Source of the DNA: Bacteroidota bacterium
GTDB lineage: Bacteria; Bacteroidota; Bacteroidia; Chitinophagales; Chitinophagaceae
NCBI GenBank assembly: GCA_016706595.1
Contig: JADJJH010000003.1
Span: forward strand, 186,001-250,000
Length of the DNA stretch: 64,000 bases
Direction: 5' to 3'
In this document: positions 52,531 to 60,613 of the stretch, one piece after another
Layout of the letters: each line of letters begins with the position of its first letter
Position numbering within the stretch: the first letter of the stretch is position 1
The notes under the pieces: generated by a model
What the model was told of the DNA's origin: nothing
Database searches by the model: none
Seen by the model: the letters and a program-made list of their open reading frames with translations, nothing else
Made by a program: the position numbers and the translations under genes

Positions 52531-54057
52531 TTAGTTTGATGATTCTGCTTTGGTTATCGCTAGTATTTCTTCTAGTAATTTTCTGTCATTACTTAATCTT
52601 GGTATTTTATGTTGACCGCCTAATTTGCCTTTCTGTTTTAGCCATGCATTAAAACTTCCTTCAGGTAAGCTATGCACTTTAGGTTTACTTAACGCAATGT
52701 CTTTGTAACGTTTTGCTTCGTAATCTGAATTAATTTCTTGCAAAGCTGCATCTAATACATCAATAAATTGATTGAAGTCTGAAGGTGCTTTATTAAATTC
52801 AATTACCCATTCGTGGCAACCATTAGCTTCATTTGAAAAGTATACAGGAGCTGCGGTATAATCATTTACTTCGGCACCGGTTTTTTTACATGCTTTTGCG
52901 ATGGCATAATCGGCATTGTCTACAATCACCTCTTCGCCAAAGGCATTGATAAAACTTTTAATTCTACCTGATACTTTTATTCTGAAAGGATTTGTTGAAA
53001 TAAATTGAATCGTATCTCCAACGATATACCTCCATAATCCTGAGTTAGTGCTTATCACCAAAATATAATTTTTGCCGATTTCTACTTCCTCAAGTTGCAA
53101 GGTTTCTGGTTGTGGTTTACCATATTCTTCCATGGGCATAAACTCGTAAAAGATGCCATGATTTAAAAATAATAACATCCCATCTCTACCTATAATATCT
53201 TGCGAAGCAAAAAAACCTTCCGACGCATTATAGGTTTCTAAGTAATGCATTTTGTTGGATGGTATTAAGCTTTTGAACTGTTGTTCATAGGGTGTAAAGT
53301 TTACACCTCCGTGCATATATAATTCAAGATTAGGCCAAACATCATGCAAGTTTTTTTTGCCCGTAATTTCAAAGATTTTTTTAATTAAAACGATGGTCCA
53401 AGTAGGAACACCGGCAATCATTGTTACATCTTCGAGTATGGTACTCTCAGCCATGCGTTCAATTTTTTCTTCCCATTCTTGCATTAAGGCAATTGAAATA
53501 TCTGGGGTTCGAATCAATTGGGTGAAGTACGACATGTTCTGTATCATCACGGCCGATAAATCGCCATAATACGAATCGGCATTGAGTTGATTTACTTGGT
53601 GACTTCCACCGAGTGTAAGGCATTTGCCCGACATGATGCCGGATTGAGGAAAGTTTCGATAGTATAAAGCAAGTACATCTTTACCTGATTTATAATGACC
53701 ATCTTCGAGTGATTCGTTACTTACCGGAATAAATTTACTTTTGTCAGAAGTAGTTCCACTTGATTTAGCAAACCAGGTGATGGGTGAGTTCCATAAAACG
53801 TTTTGATTACCCTCCATCATTTTATGGATATAGGGTCTAAGGTCTTCATACTCACTAATGGGAACTAGTTTCTTAAATTCTTTGACATCATTAATATGTT
53901 GAAAGTCGTATTTCTTGCCAAACTCAGTAAATTGTCCATTATGCACAAGCGAATTAAAAACCATGGCTTGAGTACTAGCCGGGTTCAGCAGAAAATTATC
54001 GATACTGCTCCAACGCAATTTGATAAAACCTTTTAATGCCGGACTTAATATAATCAT
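52531..54057 (-). CDS. GH3-family acyl-adenylating protein
   Basis: The 508-residue protein matches the GH3 family: TWFAKSSGTTSDKSKFIPVS (ATP-binding loop), IAGVPTWTIVLI, NLELYMHGGVNFTPYEQQF, YNASEGFFASQD (the second ATP-binding motif), and LWRYIVGDTIQF. Plant relatives join amino acids to jasmonate or auxin; bacterial members are common in Bacteroidota with unknown acid and amine substrates. It is a single minus-strand gene next to lptB and not in an evident operon. Confidence 0.92.
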   Translation of the reverse strand: MIILSPALKGFIKLRWSSIDNFLLNPASTQAMVFNSLVHNGQFTEFGKKYDFQHINDVKEFKKLVPISEYEDLRPYIHKMMEGNQNVLWNSPITWFAKSSGTTSDKSKFIPVSNESLEDGHYKSGKDVLALYYRNFPQSGIMSGKCLTLGGSHQVNQLNADSYYGDLSAVMIQNMSYFTQLIRTPDISIALMQEWEEKIERMAESTILEDVTMIAGVPTWTIVLIKKIFEITGKKNLHDVWPNLELYMHGGVNFTPYEQQFKSLIPSNKMHYLETYNASEGFFASQDIIGRDGMLLFLNHGIFYEFMPMEEYGKPQPETLQLEEVEIGKNYILVISTNSGLWRYIVGDTIQFISTNPFRIKVSGRIKSFINAFGEEVIVDNADYAIAKACKKTGAEVNDYTAAPVYFSNEANGCHEWVIEFNKAPSDFNQFIDVLDAALQEINSDYEAKRYKDIALSKPKVHSLPEGSFNAWLKQKGKLGGQHKIPRLSNDRKLLEEILAITKAESSN

Positions 54058-54152
54058 GTAAAATATTACTAAATAGGAATTCGAAAAAATAGTAGTAGGC
54101 GGTAAAGTTAATTATATAATCTTAAAAATGAAATGGGGGCAAATGGGTGTTT

Positions 54153-54905
54153 TTAAGTCGTGATTGGAGAAGTTTTCTTTCGTAACTCAAAGCTTTCGCC
54201 CAAATAGAGTTTACGTACTTGGGCATCATTGGCAAGATCTTCGGCCGTACCTGATTTTAAAATATTGCCGTCATATAATAAATAAGCCCTGTCAGTTATC
54301 GATAGGGTTTCTTGTACATTATGATCTGTGATAAGAATGCCAATGTTTTTAAATTTAAGTTGCTCAACAATCAGTTGAATGTCTTCAACTGCAATAGGGT
54401 CGATGCCTGCAAAAGGTTCATCCAATAAAATAAATTTTGGATTTACCGCTAAGGCTCTGGCAATTTCTGTTCTGCGACGTTCGCCTCCACTTAATACATC
54501 ACCCATATTTTTTCGTACATGGGTAAGTCTGAATTCAGAAAGTAAAGATTCTAGTTTATCTTTTTGCTCGGCTTTTGTGAGTGATGTAATTTCAAGAACC
54601 GCTGCAATATTATCTTCTACACTTAACTTACGAAACACAGATGCTTCTTGAGGGAGATAACCAATACCAAGTTTGGCTCGTTCATACATTGGCAATTTCG
54701 TAATATTCATTTCATCCAAAAACACTTCTCCTTCATCGGGCTTAACTAAGCCTACCACCATATAAAAAGTAGTGGTTTTGCCGGCACCATTCGGACCAAG
54801 CAATCCAACTATTTCGCCTTGGTTTACTTCAACCGAAACTTGTTTTACCACGGTTCTTTTGCCATAGCGTTTTACAAGTTGAGTTGTTTGAATACTGGAT
54901 CGCAT
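54153..54905 (-). CDS. lptB: LPS export ABC transporter ATP-binding protein
   Basis: The 250-residue ATPase powers LPS extraction by LptB2FG. Walker A is GPNGAGKTT, the signature LSGGERRR, Walker B PKFILLDEPFAGIDPIAV, and the switch His is in LITDHNV. The sequence VSVEVNQGEIVGLLGPNGAGKTTTFYMVVGLVKPDEGEV is diagnostic of LptB. The membrane partner may be the permease at 6397-7476. Downstream on the same strand is the GH3 gene; upstream is gldH. Confidence 0.93.
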   Translation of the reverse strand: MRSSIQTTQLVKRYGKRTVVKQVSVEVNQGEIVGLLGPNGAGKTTTFYMVVGLVKPDEGEVFLDEMNITKLPMYERAKLGIGYLPQEASVFRKLSVEDNIAAVLEITSLTKAEQKDKLESLLSEFRLTHVRKNMGDVLSGGERRRTEIARALAVNPKFILLDEPFAGIDPIAVEDIQLIVEQLKFKNIGILITDHNVQETLSITDRAYLLYDGNILKSGTAEDLANDAQVRKLYLGESFELRKKTSPITT

Positions 54906-54965
54906 GTTTAAATGATTCTATTGATTAATATATTGGGATGTAAAGTAATCTCGAATAGCGATGTA

Positions 54966-55463
54966 TCAGAGGTTATGAGAAGTGCTTTCAATTTTTACCA
55001 GGCGAACACCAATACTCATTACTTGAGGTAAAGGATTTACACGCATAATATGTTGAAGTTTAATTTTATACATACCGGTTTTCTTAAATCGAATCACATT
55101 TGCATTTTTACTTAATGGTAATTCGTGTTCCCATATTTCATTCATGCCTTTACCTAACCATTTGCCATTTTCTTGCGCCAAGGGAATTTCAATTTTTAAG
55201 GTTGAATCTTTAGTCTCCCCAGGTTGTTGCATAGTTACTTTTAGCCACAAGTTTGCATAAGGATAGGCATCGGTATGCCGGAAAGTAAGTTTAAGATCAT
55301 AAGATGATGAAGTATCGGTTATATTGAAAGTATATTCGGGTTTAAAATTTTCTTGCCAAGCATGTCCTGGTATGGCGATATTTTTTTCAAAGATATCTGA
55401 ATGCAAGCAAGCTGATTGGATAATCAGCAAGAGTGTTAGAATAATTAGACTACTTCGGTTCAT
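54966..55463 (-). CDS. gldH: Gliding-motility lipoprotein GldH
   Basis: The 165-residue protein has a lipoprotein signal (MNRSSLIILTLLLIIQSAC, lipobox QSAC) and the GldH pattern: IFEKNIAIPGHAWQENFKPEYTFNITDTSSSYDLKLTFRHTDAYPYANLWLKV, then GKWLGKGMNEIWEHELPL and LQHIMRVNPLPQVMSIGVRL. GldH is needed for gliding in Flavobacterium and belongs to the T9SS-associated motility set. It overlaps no gene and lies 7 bp after yicC, so the two may be one unit. Confidence 0.9.
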   Translation of the reverse strand: MNRSSLIILTLLLIIQSACLHSDIFEKNIAIPGHAWQENFKPEYTFNITDTSSSYDLKLTFRHTDAYPYANLWLKVTMQQPGETKDSTLKIEIPLAQENGKWLGKGMNEIWEHELPLSKNANVIRFKKTGMYKIKLQHIMRVNPLPQVMSIGVRLVKIESTSHNL

Positions 55464-55469
55464 AATTTC

Positions 55470-56345
55470 TTATAAGGCATTTAATAGTTGTTCTTTAGCT
55501 TGTTCTAATTCATCCTTCATGGCCACCACTAATTTTTGAATATCAACATCATTAGCTTTCGAGCCCATAGTATTTATTTCACGTCCTATTTCTTGCAATA
55601 GAAATCCTAATTTTTTCCCCTTCAATGTTTCTTGTTCATCAAGCATGTTTAAAAAATATTCGCAATGATGTTGTAGCCTATTTTTTTCTTCAGCGATATC
55701 AAATCGTTCAACATAATAAATTACTTCTTGTTCTAAACGGTTTTTATCGAGTTGATTTGATTGCGAAAAATCAGACATTAAAGTACTTAGCTTCTCGCGT
55801 AATTTTTGCATTCTTTTATTTTCAAGTGGATTTACTTCTAGATTATAAGTGGCTATTTTTTCGATATTAGAACGAATATGCTTTTCTAACATAATGCCTT
55901 CAGTTTGACGATGCAAGTTAAGCAAGATGCAAGTTTCATTAATTTTTTCAGAAAGTTGTTTCCATTGTATTTCATTGAGAGTTTCAGTTGAAGTTGAAAC
56001 AATTTCAGGAAGACGCATGAGTGTTGGTAATAAGTCTTTTTTTTCGAGTTCAAGTTCATCTGCAATTTTTATCATAGCTTGATGATAGTAATGTGCTAAT
56101 TCAAGATTTACGCTAAGAGGTTTAGAGGATCCATATTGTTTTATAAAAATAGTGATATCGATACTGCCACGTAAAAGATGTTGTTGAATTTGATTCCGAA
56201 TTTGAATTTCATATGATTTTAATAAGCCTGGAAGCTTTGCATTAATTTCCATTTGTTTTCCATTAAGCGATCGTAATTCAATTGAACAAGTAAATTCATC
56301 GAGCTGAAATTCTATTCGTCCAAAGCCGGTCATCGAGTATAACAT
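55470..56345 (-). CDS. YicC/YloC-family endoribonuclease
   Basis: The 291-residue protein has the YicC_N domain (MLYSMTGFGRIEFQLDEFTCSIELRSLNGKQMEINAKLPGLLKSYE) and the C-terminal DUF1732 domain (EQETLKGKKLGFLLQEIGREINTMGSKANDVDIQKLVVAMKDELEQAKEQLLNAL). Family members cut RNA and affect small-RNA stability. Length and ends agree with the family. It is divergent from lpxD, with a 600-bp gap between them. Confidence 0.93.
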   Translation of the reverse strand: MLYSMTGFGRIEFQLDEFTCSIELRSLNGKQMEINAKLPGLLKSYEIQIRNQIQQHLLRGSIDITIFIKQYGSSKPLSVNLELAHYYHQAMIKIADELELEKKDLLPTLMRLPEIVSTSTETLNEIQWKQLSEKINETCILLNLHRQTEGIMLEKHIRSNIEKIATYNLEVNPLENKRMQKLREKLSTLMSDFSQSNQLDKNRLEQEVIYYVERFDIAEEKNRLQHHCEYFLNMLDEQETLKGKKLGFLLQEIGREINTMGSKANDVDIQKLVVAMKDELEQAKEQLLNAL

Positions 56346-56957
56346 GCAACATTTTTTAGATGGCTAAAAGTAATTCAATTCATGAGAATAGGATTAAAAA
56401 TAAAATTTGAAATTTGATTATCACTCTTTGGATGATTGTAAAAAAGGAAGAAAAAAACAAAAATGATTTGTGACAGCATGAAATATAATAATGATACAAG
56501 AATGAATCGTATGTATCAATTCACTTCCTTCAAATATCGATGAATAAAGGGTTGTAGGGGATGTAAAATAAAAACCCGAAAGGATTAACTTTCGGGTTTT
56601 TTGAATTTATGGGTTAGTAAGCGATATAACCAACACAAGTATAGTTCGTTTTTTTTGATGCTAAAAACTTTTTTAAAAAAAAGTTATTCACTTCATGTTA
56701 ATACCCTGTATACAAGTGTCATTTATTTCGCTGTTAAAAATTGTGATTTTATAAACGAATTTCAATTATAATTTATGAATTACTTAGAATAATTTGCGAC
56801 ATTATTTTTTAATTGACGAAATGCGATTTAAAAACTAGTGATAGAAAAATGAATTTCCTTAATTGATTATTCTTTTTAATTACTACTTTTATACAAATTT
56901 ATATTTTTAAAAATGCCCCAAGTATTTATCACTTGTAACAATTAATACAAACTGCAT
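56346..56957. other. Divergent 612-bp gap between yicC and the lpxD-like gene
   Basis: No large gene is visible. A 26-codon frame (ATG at 56463, MICDSMKYNN and so on) lies upstream of the hairpin at 56571-56600. The latter is a terminator although both neighbours are transcribed away from it, which suggests a small RNA or short transcript here. Confidence 0.45.
56571..56600 (+). terminator. Hairpin terminator in the yicC-lpxD gap
   Basis: AAAACCCGAAAG and CTTTCGGGTTTT form a 12-bp stem around the loop GATTAA, followed by TT. A T tract also flanks it on the other strand, so it could act in either direction. Confidence 0.75.
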
Positions 56958-57905
56958 ATGAAATTGAAAGCGCCTGTAAATGTAAAATGGATAGCAAATT
57001 TTATTAACGCTGAGTTGATAGGTGACGATAGTATCAATGCGGATGGCATCAATGAAGTTCATAAAATTACGCCGGGTGATATTTCATTTGTTGATATTGA
57101 AAAGTATTATGCACGCTTATTAAGTAGTGAGGCCTCTGTGGTGATTATGAATAAGGTAGTTGAATGTCCACCGGGAAAGGCTTTATTGATTACCAAAGAT
57201 CCTGCTGGTTCCTACGTAAAATTAGTAAAGCATTTTCATCCTTTTGAACCGGCAACCAAAATGATAAGTGATACAGCTGTTATCGGTGAAGGAACCATTA
57301 TTCAGCCCGGTGTTTTTATTGGGAATCATTGTACTATTGGAAAGAATTGTGTGATACATCCGGGTGTATCCATTTATGATGGAACTACAATTGGCAATAA
57401 TGTAACTATTCAATCGAATAGCGTTATTGGCGGTGATGCATTTTATTTTAATAAGCGTGATAATGCCGAATTGCGTTATTTGAAACTAGAAAGTTGCGGA
57501 ACAACTATTATTGAAGATGATGTTGAAATAGGAGCTTGCTGTACAATTGATAGAGGTGTAAGTGGTATAACAATTATTGGCCGGGGAACTAAGTTTGATA
57601 ATTTTATTCATATTGGACATGGTACCATCATTGGTAAGAATTGTTTATTTGCCGCACAAGTTGGTGTGGCAGGTAAAGTAATTATTGGTGATAATGTACT
57701 ATTATACGGACAAGTTGGTGTTTCAAAGGATTTAGTAATAGAAAGTAATACTGTTGTATTAGCAAAAAGCGGTGTAGGCAAATCATTACCGGGTGGTAAA
57801 GTTTGGTTTGGTATTCCGGTACAAGATGCCAAAGACAAAATGGAAGAATTAGTTTGGGTTAAACGCATTCCGGAGTTATGGGATAAAATGAAAACAGACT
57901 ATTAA
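56958..57905 (+). CDS. UDP-3-O-acylglucosamine N-acyltransferase-like (LpxD family) protein
   Basis: The 315-residue protein has an N-terminal LpxD domain (NVKWIANFINAELIGDDSINADGINEVHKITPGDISFVDIEKYYARLLSSEASVVIM) and a left-handed beta helix of hexapeptide repeats (VIGEGTIIQPGVFIGNHCTIGKNCVIHPGVSIYD to LLYGQVGVSKDLVIES). The catalytic His is likely in FIHIGHGTIIGKN. LpxD adds the N-linked acyl chain to lipid A precursor. Bacteroidota usually carry a longer true LpxD plus this shorter paralogue, so the substrate is uncertain. Confidence 0.82.
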   Translation: MKLKAPVNVKWIANFINAELIGDDSINADGINEVHKITPGDISFVDIEKYYARLLSSEASVVIMNKVVECPPGKALLITKDPAGSYVKLVKHFHPFEPATKMISDTAVIGEGTIIQPGVFIGNHCTIGKNCVIHPGVSIYDGTTIGNNVTIQSNSVIGGDAFYFNKRDNAELRYLKLESCGTTIIEDDVEIGACCTIDRGVSGITIIGRGTKFDNFIHIGHGTIIGKNCLFAAQVGVAGKVIIGDNVLLYGQVGVSKDLVIESNTVVLAKSGVGKSLPGGKVWFGIPVQDAKDKMEELVWVKRIPELWDKMKTDY

Positions 57906-58812
57906 TACCATATAGCCCGTTTGGTAGATTGTGAATACACATTGAACCTAGAATACTATTTTTTTACTGATTATTTTGTTGAATGACAAGTGAATGCATA
58001 TTCTGAAATGAACATGTATTTCCATAGAGTGATCAAGCTCCACCCAAGAGAATGCGCGTTATCGTAAAGCGAATTTTATACAATTTCTAGCAAATCAATT
58101 TATTGGTTTTTCAGCACTCGAGAATTGAAAAACTTGCAGTAAAATTAATATAGTAAAATGTGTTATAAGGTTTTGCTAAGTTTAAGCGTTTTTGACCATG
58201 CCCTATTTATTCAGATTTTTCTATAGCGCTTTGAACTAATTCTGTCAACTTATAGAATTGTCAACTATCATTTGAGAGGCTTGTTAAATCTATCCTGAGC
58301 AAGATGAAGGTTCATGCCTCATTGTGAACCTAATTACAATTAAAAGAGTCAATTTATTTTGAAGATTATGACTATGGTAAGCCGGCTTTTGTGCTTCAGG
58401 TTGTACTACTTCACTTGCAATTTGCTTATCATATGTTGACAGATTTATTTTCATATGAGGATTAAATTAGATACTAAAAGTTTATTGAATGAGCAAGACT
58501 GAAATTGAAATTTGTAAGGAATTAGCTAATCAACAAAGAACTTACTTCTACGAATGAAATGAGGCTGAAATATTTAAAAATAATCATATATCAATGCTTT
58601 GTCCCTATGCATATCGTGTTATTACTATGTTCTGCACGTCCTATTAACAAATATTAAAGGATATTAACATTAATTCCTAGTTTTACACAATTAATTAAGG
58701 TATTAATTAGCTAGAATCCTTTATAGTAGCATCTTTTAGGCCTAGAGTATAATGTCACAATGCCTTTTAAAATTGTGGATAAATAAGAATTGTTAAAAAT
58801 TAGTATCTTAAA
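57906..58812. other. 900-bp gap upstream of mraZ
   Basis: I saw no confident gene. A 54-codon minus-strand frame (58454 to 58290) begins MKINLSTYDKQIASEVVQPE but is not recognised. The region is AT-rich (about 70 percent by eye) and holds no strong hairpin. Confidence 0.4.
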
Positions 58813-58857
58813 TGGGAAATTGTGTTACTTTGTGTCATTAAATGTGATTTATTGTAA
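58813..58857 (+). promoter_or_regulatory. Predicted MraZ operator: five 10-bp-spaced TG-boxes
   Basis: TGGGA (58813), TGTTA (58823), TGTCA (58833), TGTGA (58843) and TGTAA (58853) lie exactly 10 bp apart, with 5-bp spacers. MraZ in E. coli binds TGGGN repeats with the same 10-bp period. The last box ends 3 bp before the mraZ start codon, so bound MraZ would block its own operon. Confidence 0.75.
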
Positions 58858-58860
58858 CAA

Positions 58861-59331
58861 ATGGCTAACGTTTTAGGAGAATTTGAAGTTACCGTTGATG
58901 CTAAAGGAAGATTCATGATTCCGACAGGCTTCAAAAAACAGCTTACCGAAGCTGAAGGTGCGAAGTTTGTCCTAAACCGAAGTTTTGAGAAGTGCCTTAC
59001 CCTGTATACCATGGAGCAATGGAAAAAGGTTGAAAGTGTAGTCATGAAACTGAATGACTTCAATAAAAAGGCCAGAATGTTTAAAAGGGCATTTTTAAAT
59101 GGTGCTACTTTTCTTGAACCCGATGCTGCCGGTCGTTTGTTGATTCCTAAAAAAATGCTTGAATATGCAGGTATTACTAAGGATATGATGTTTAATGCCT
59201 TGATAGATAAAGTTGAATTATGGGATGCTGATAGTCATAATGAAGAAACAGCAGGATATAATGAAGATATGGATTCAATCGAAAGTGAAGGTTTGGGAGG
59301 TGAATTTATGAATCCATTTGATGGTATATAA
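58861..59331 (+). CDS. mraZ: Division/cell-wall cluster transcriptional regulator
   Basis: The 156-residue protein has two SpoVT/AbrB-like domains, each with the DxxxR motif: VDAKGRFMIPTGFKKQL and LEPDAAGRLLIPKKMLEYAGI. The acidic tail (NEETAGYNEDMDSIESEG) is usual in Bacteroidota. MraZ represses its own operon. The next gene, rsmH, begins 1 bp past its stop, and the operator of 10-bp-spaced boxes lies just upstream. Confidence 0.95.
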   Translation: MANVLGEFEVTVDAKGRFMIPTGFKKQLTEAEGAKFVLNRSFEKCLTLYTMEQWKKVESVVMKLNDFNKKARMFKRAFLNGATFLEPDAAGRLLIPKKMLEYAGITKDMMFNALIDKVELWDADSHNEETAGYNEDMDSIESEGLGGEFMNPFDGI

Positions 59332-59332
59332 G

Positions 59333-60238
59333 ATGGATAGCAACACTTTTTACCACCAGTCAGTTCTTTTACATGAATGTATCAACCAATTGAAAATTAT
59401 TCCGGATGGAAATTATCTGGATGCAACTTTCGGGGGTGGCGGACATAGCAAGGAGATTTTAAAACATCTTAGCCCAAAAGGCAAACTGATCGTATTTGAT
59501 CAGGATGAAGATGCCAAACGAAATCTCCCAAACGACAATCGCGTAACTTTTATTCAAGAGAATTTTAGGTATGCTGCTCGATTTGCACGCTTATACCGAA
59601 TGAAACTGGATGGTGTATTAGCCGATTTGGGTGTAAGCTCTTATCAGTTTGATACCGCCGAACGTGGCTTCTCGATTCGATTTAATGCAGAGTTAGATAT
59701 GAGAATGGATAATAGGCAATCACTCACCGCTGCAAAAATTTTGAATACCTATTCGGAAAAACAACTGAGTACGCTCTTTGAACAATATGGTGAAGTAACC
59801 AATGCGAAAACTTTGGCAAAATTAATTACAAGCTTACGGACAAAAATGGAATTTAAAACCATTAATGAATTTAAACAGGCAATTGATGGATTGATTTACG
59901 GTAACCCGCAGAAATATCTTGCTCAAGTATTTCAAGCCCTCCGTATCGAAGTGAATGACGAGCTCAATGCTTTGAAAGAATTTCTTGCATCTATTTCAAC
60001 ATCACTCAATACAAATGGCAGGCTTTGCATCATCACTTTTCATTCGCTCGAAGATAGATTAGTGAAACAATGGATGAAAAATGAATCCTTCGAGCAAAGC
60101 GAAATGCAATTATTAACAAAACCAATTAGTAAACAACTAAAACAAATATTAAAAAAACCGATTCTTCCCTCAGAGCAAGAACAAAAACAAAACCCCAGGT
60201 CACGAAGTGCAAAACTTCGAGTGGCCGAAAAAATATAA
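59333..60238 (+). CDS. rsmH: 16S rRNA (cytosine(1402)-N4)-methyltransferase
   Basis: I place the start at 59333 (MDSNTFYHQSVLLHECINQL), 1 bp after the mraZ stop; an in-frame ATG at 59318 lies inside mraZ. The SAM motif is YLDATFGGGGHSKEIL, with VLADLGVSSYQFDTAERGFSIRFNAELDMRMD and TFHSLEDRLVKQWM. The family has length about 300 and this matches. RsmH is always in the mra cluster and modifies C1402 of 16S rRNA. Confidence 0.95.
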   Translation: MDSNTFYHQSVLLHECINQLKIIPDGNYLDATFGGGGHSKEILKHLSPKGKLIVFDQDEDAKRNLPNDNRVTFIQENFRYAARFARLYRMKLDGVLADLGVSSYQFDTAERGFSIRFNAELDMRMDNRQSLTAAKILNTYSEKQLSTLFEQYGEVTNAKTLAKLITSLRTKMEFKTINEFKQAIDGLIYGNPQKYLAQVFQALRIEVNDELNALKEFLASISTSLNTNGRLCIITFHSLEDRLVKQWMKNESFEQSEMQLLTKPISKQLKQILKKPILPSEQEQKQNPRSRSAKLRVAEKI

Positions 60239-60268
60239 ACCTAAGAATAAGCCATAGCAACACCCCAC

Positions 60269-60613
60269 ATGAACTTACCCGAACTTCCTTTATTGAAAAA
60301 ACTGCCTAATTGGAGAACTATGCTTCACGAAGCCGGACATAAAGGCATCGTACATAATTTACCTTTTATATTATACTGCTCTGCGCTTGCATTGATTTAT
60401 ATCACCATGAATCATTATGCCGAAAATGCAATCAGAAATATAAATGCAACCGCTCGGGAATTGAAAGAAGACCGTTGGCGCTATATCGATGAGAAATCGC
60501 AATTCATGTTTATCACTAAGGAAAGTCAGCTAGAAACCGGGGCTTTAAAAATTGGACTAGAAAAAGCCATTCTTCCACCCTATAAAATTCAAATACCGAG
60601 TACCCCACAATAA
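60269..60613 (+). CDS. ftsL: FtsL-like divisome protein
   Basis: The 114-residue protein has a short cytoplasmic N-terminus, a single transmembrane helix (NLPFILYCSALALIYITMNHYA, about residues 36-57) and a short periplasmic coil (NATARELKEDRWRYIDEKSQFMFITKE). No motif is diagnostic, but size, topology and position between rsmH and ftsI are those of FtsL or its Bacteroidota equivalent. Its stop overlaps the ftsI start in TAATG. Confidence 0.85.
   Translation: MNLPELPLLKKLPNWRTMLHEAGHKGIVHNLPFILYCSALALIYITMNHYAENAIRNINATARELKEDRWRYIDEKSQFMFITKESQLETGALKIGLEKAILPPYKIQIPSTPQ

Noticed and set aside
56463..56543. A 26-codon peptide gene
   Set aside because: Too short and without a clear promoter or ribosome site to call; kept as a comment on the gap.
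58290..58454. A 54-codon minus-strand ORF before mraZ
   Set aside because: Composition and ending (RHEPSSCSG) are not protein-like and no support exists; recorded only in the gap entry.
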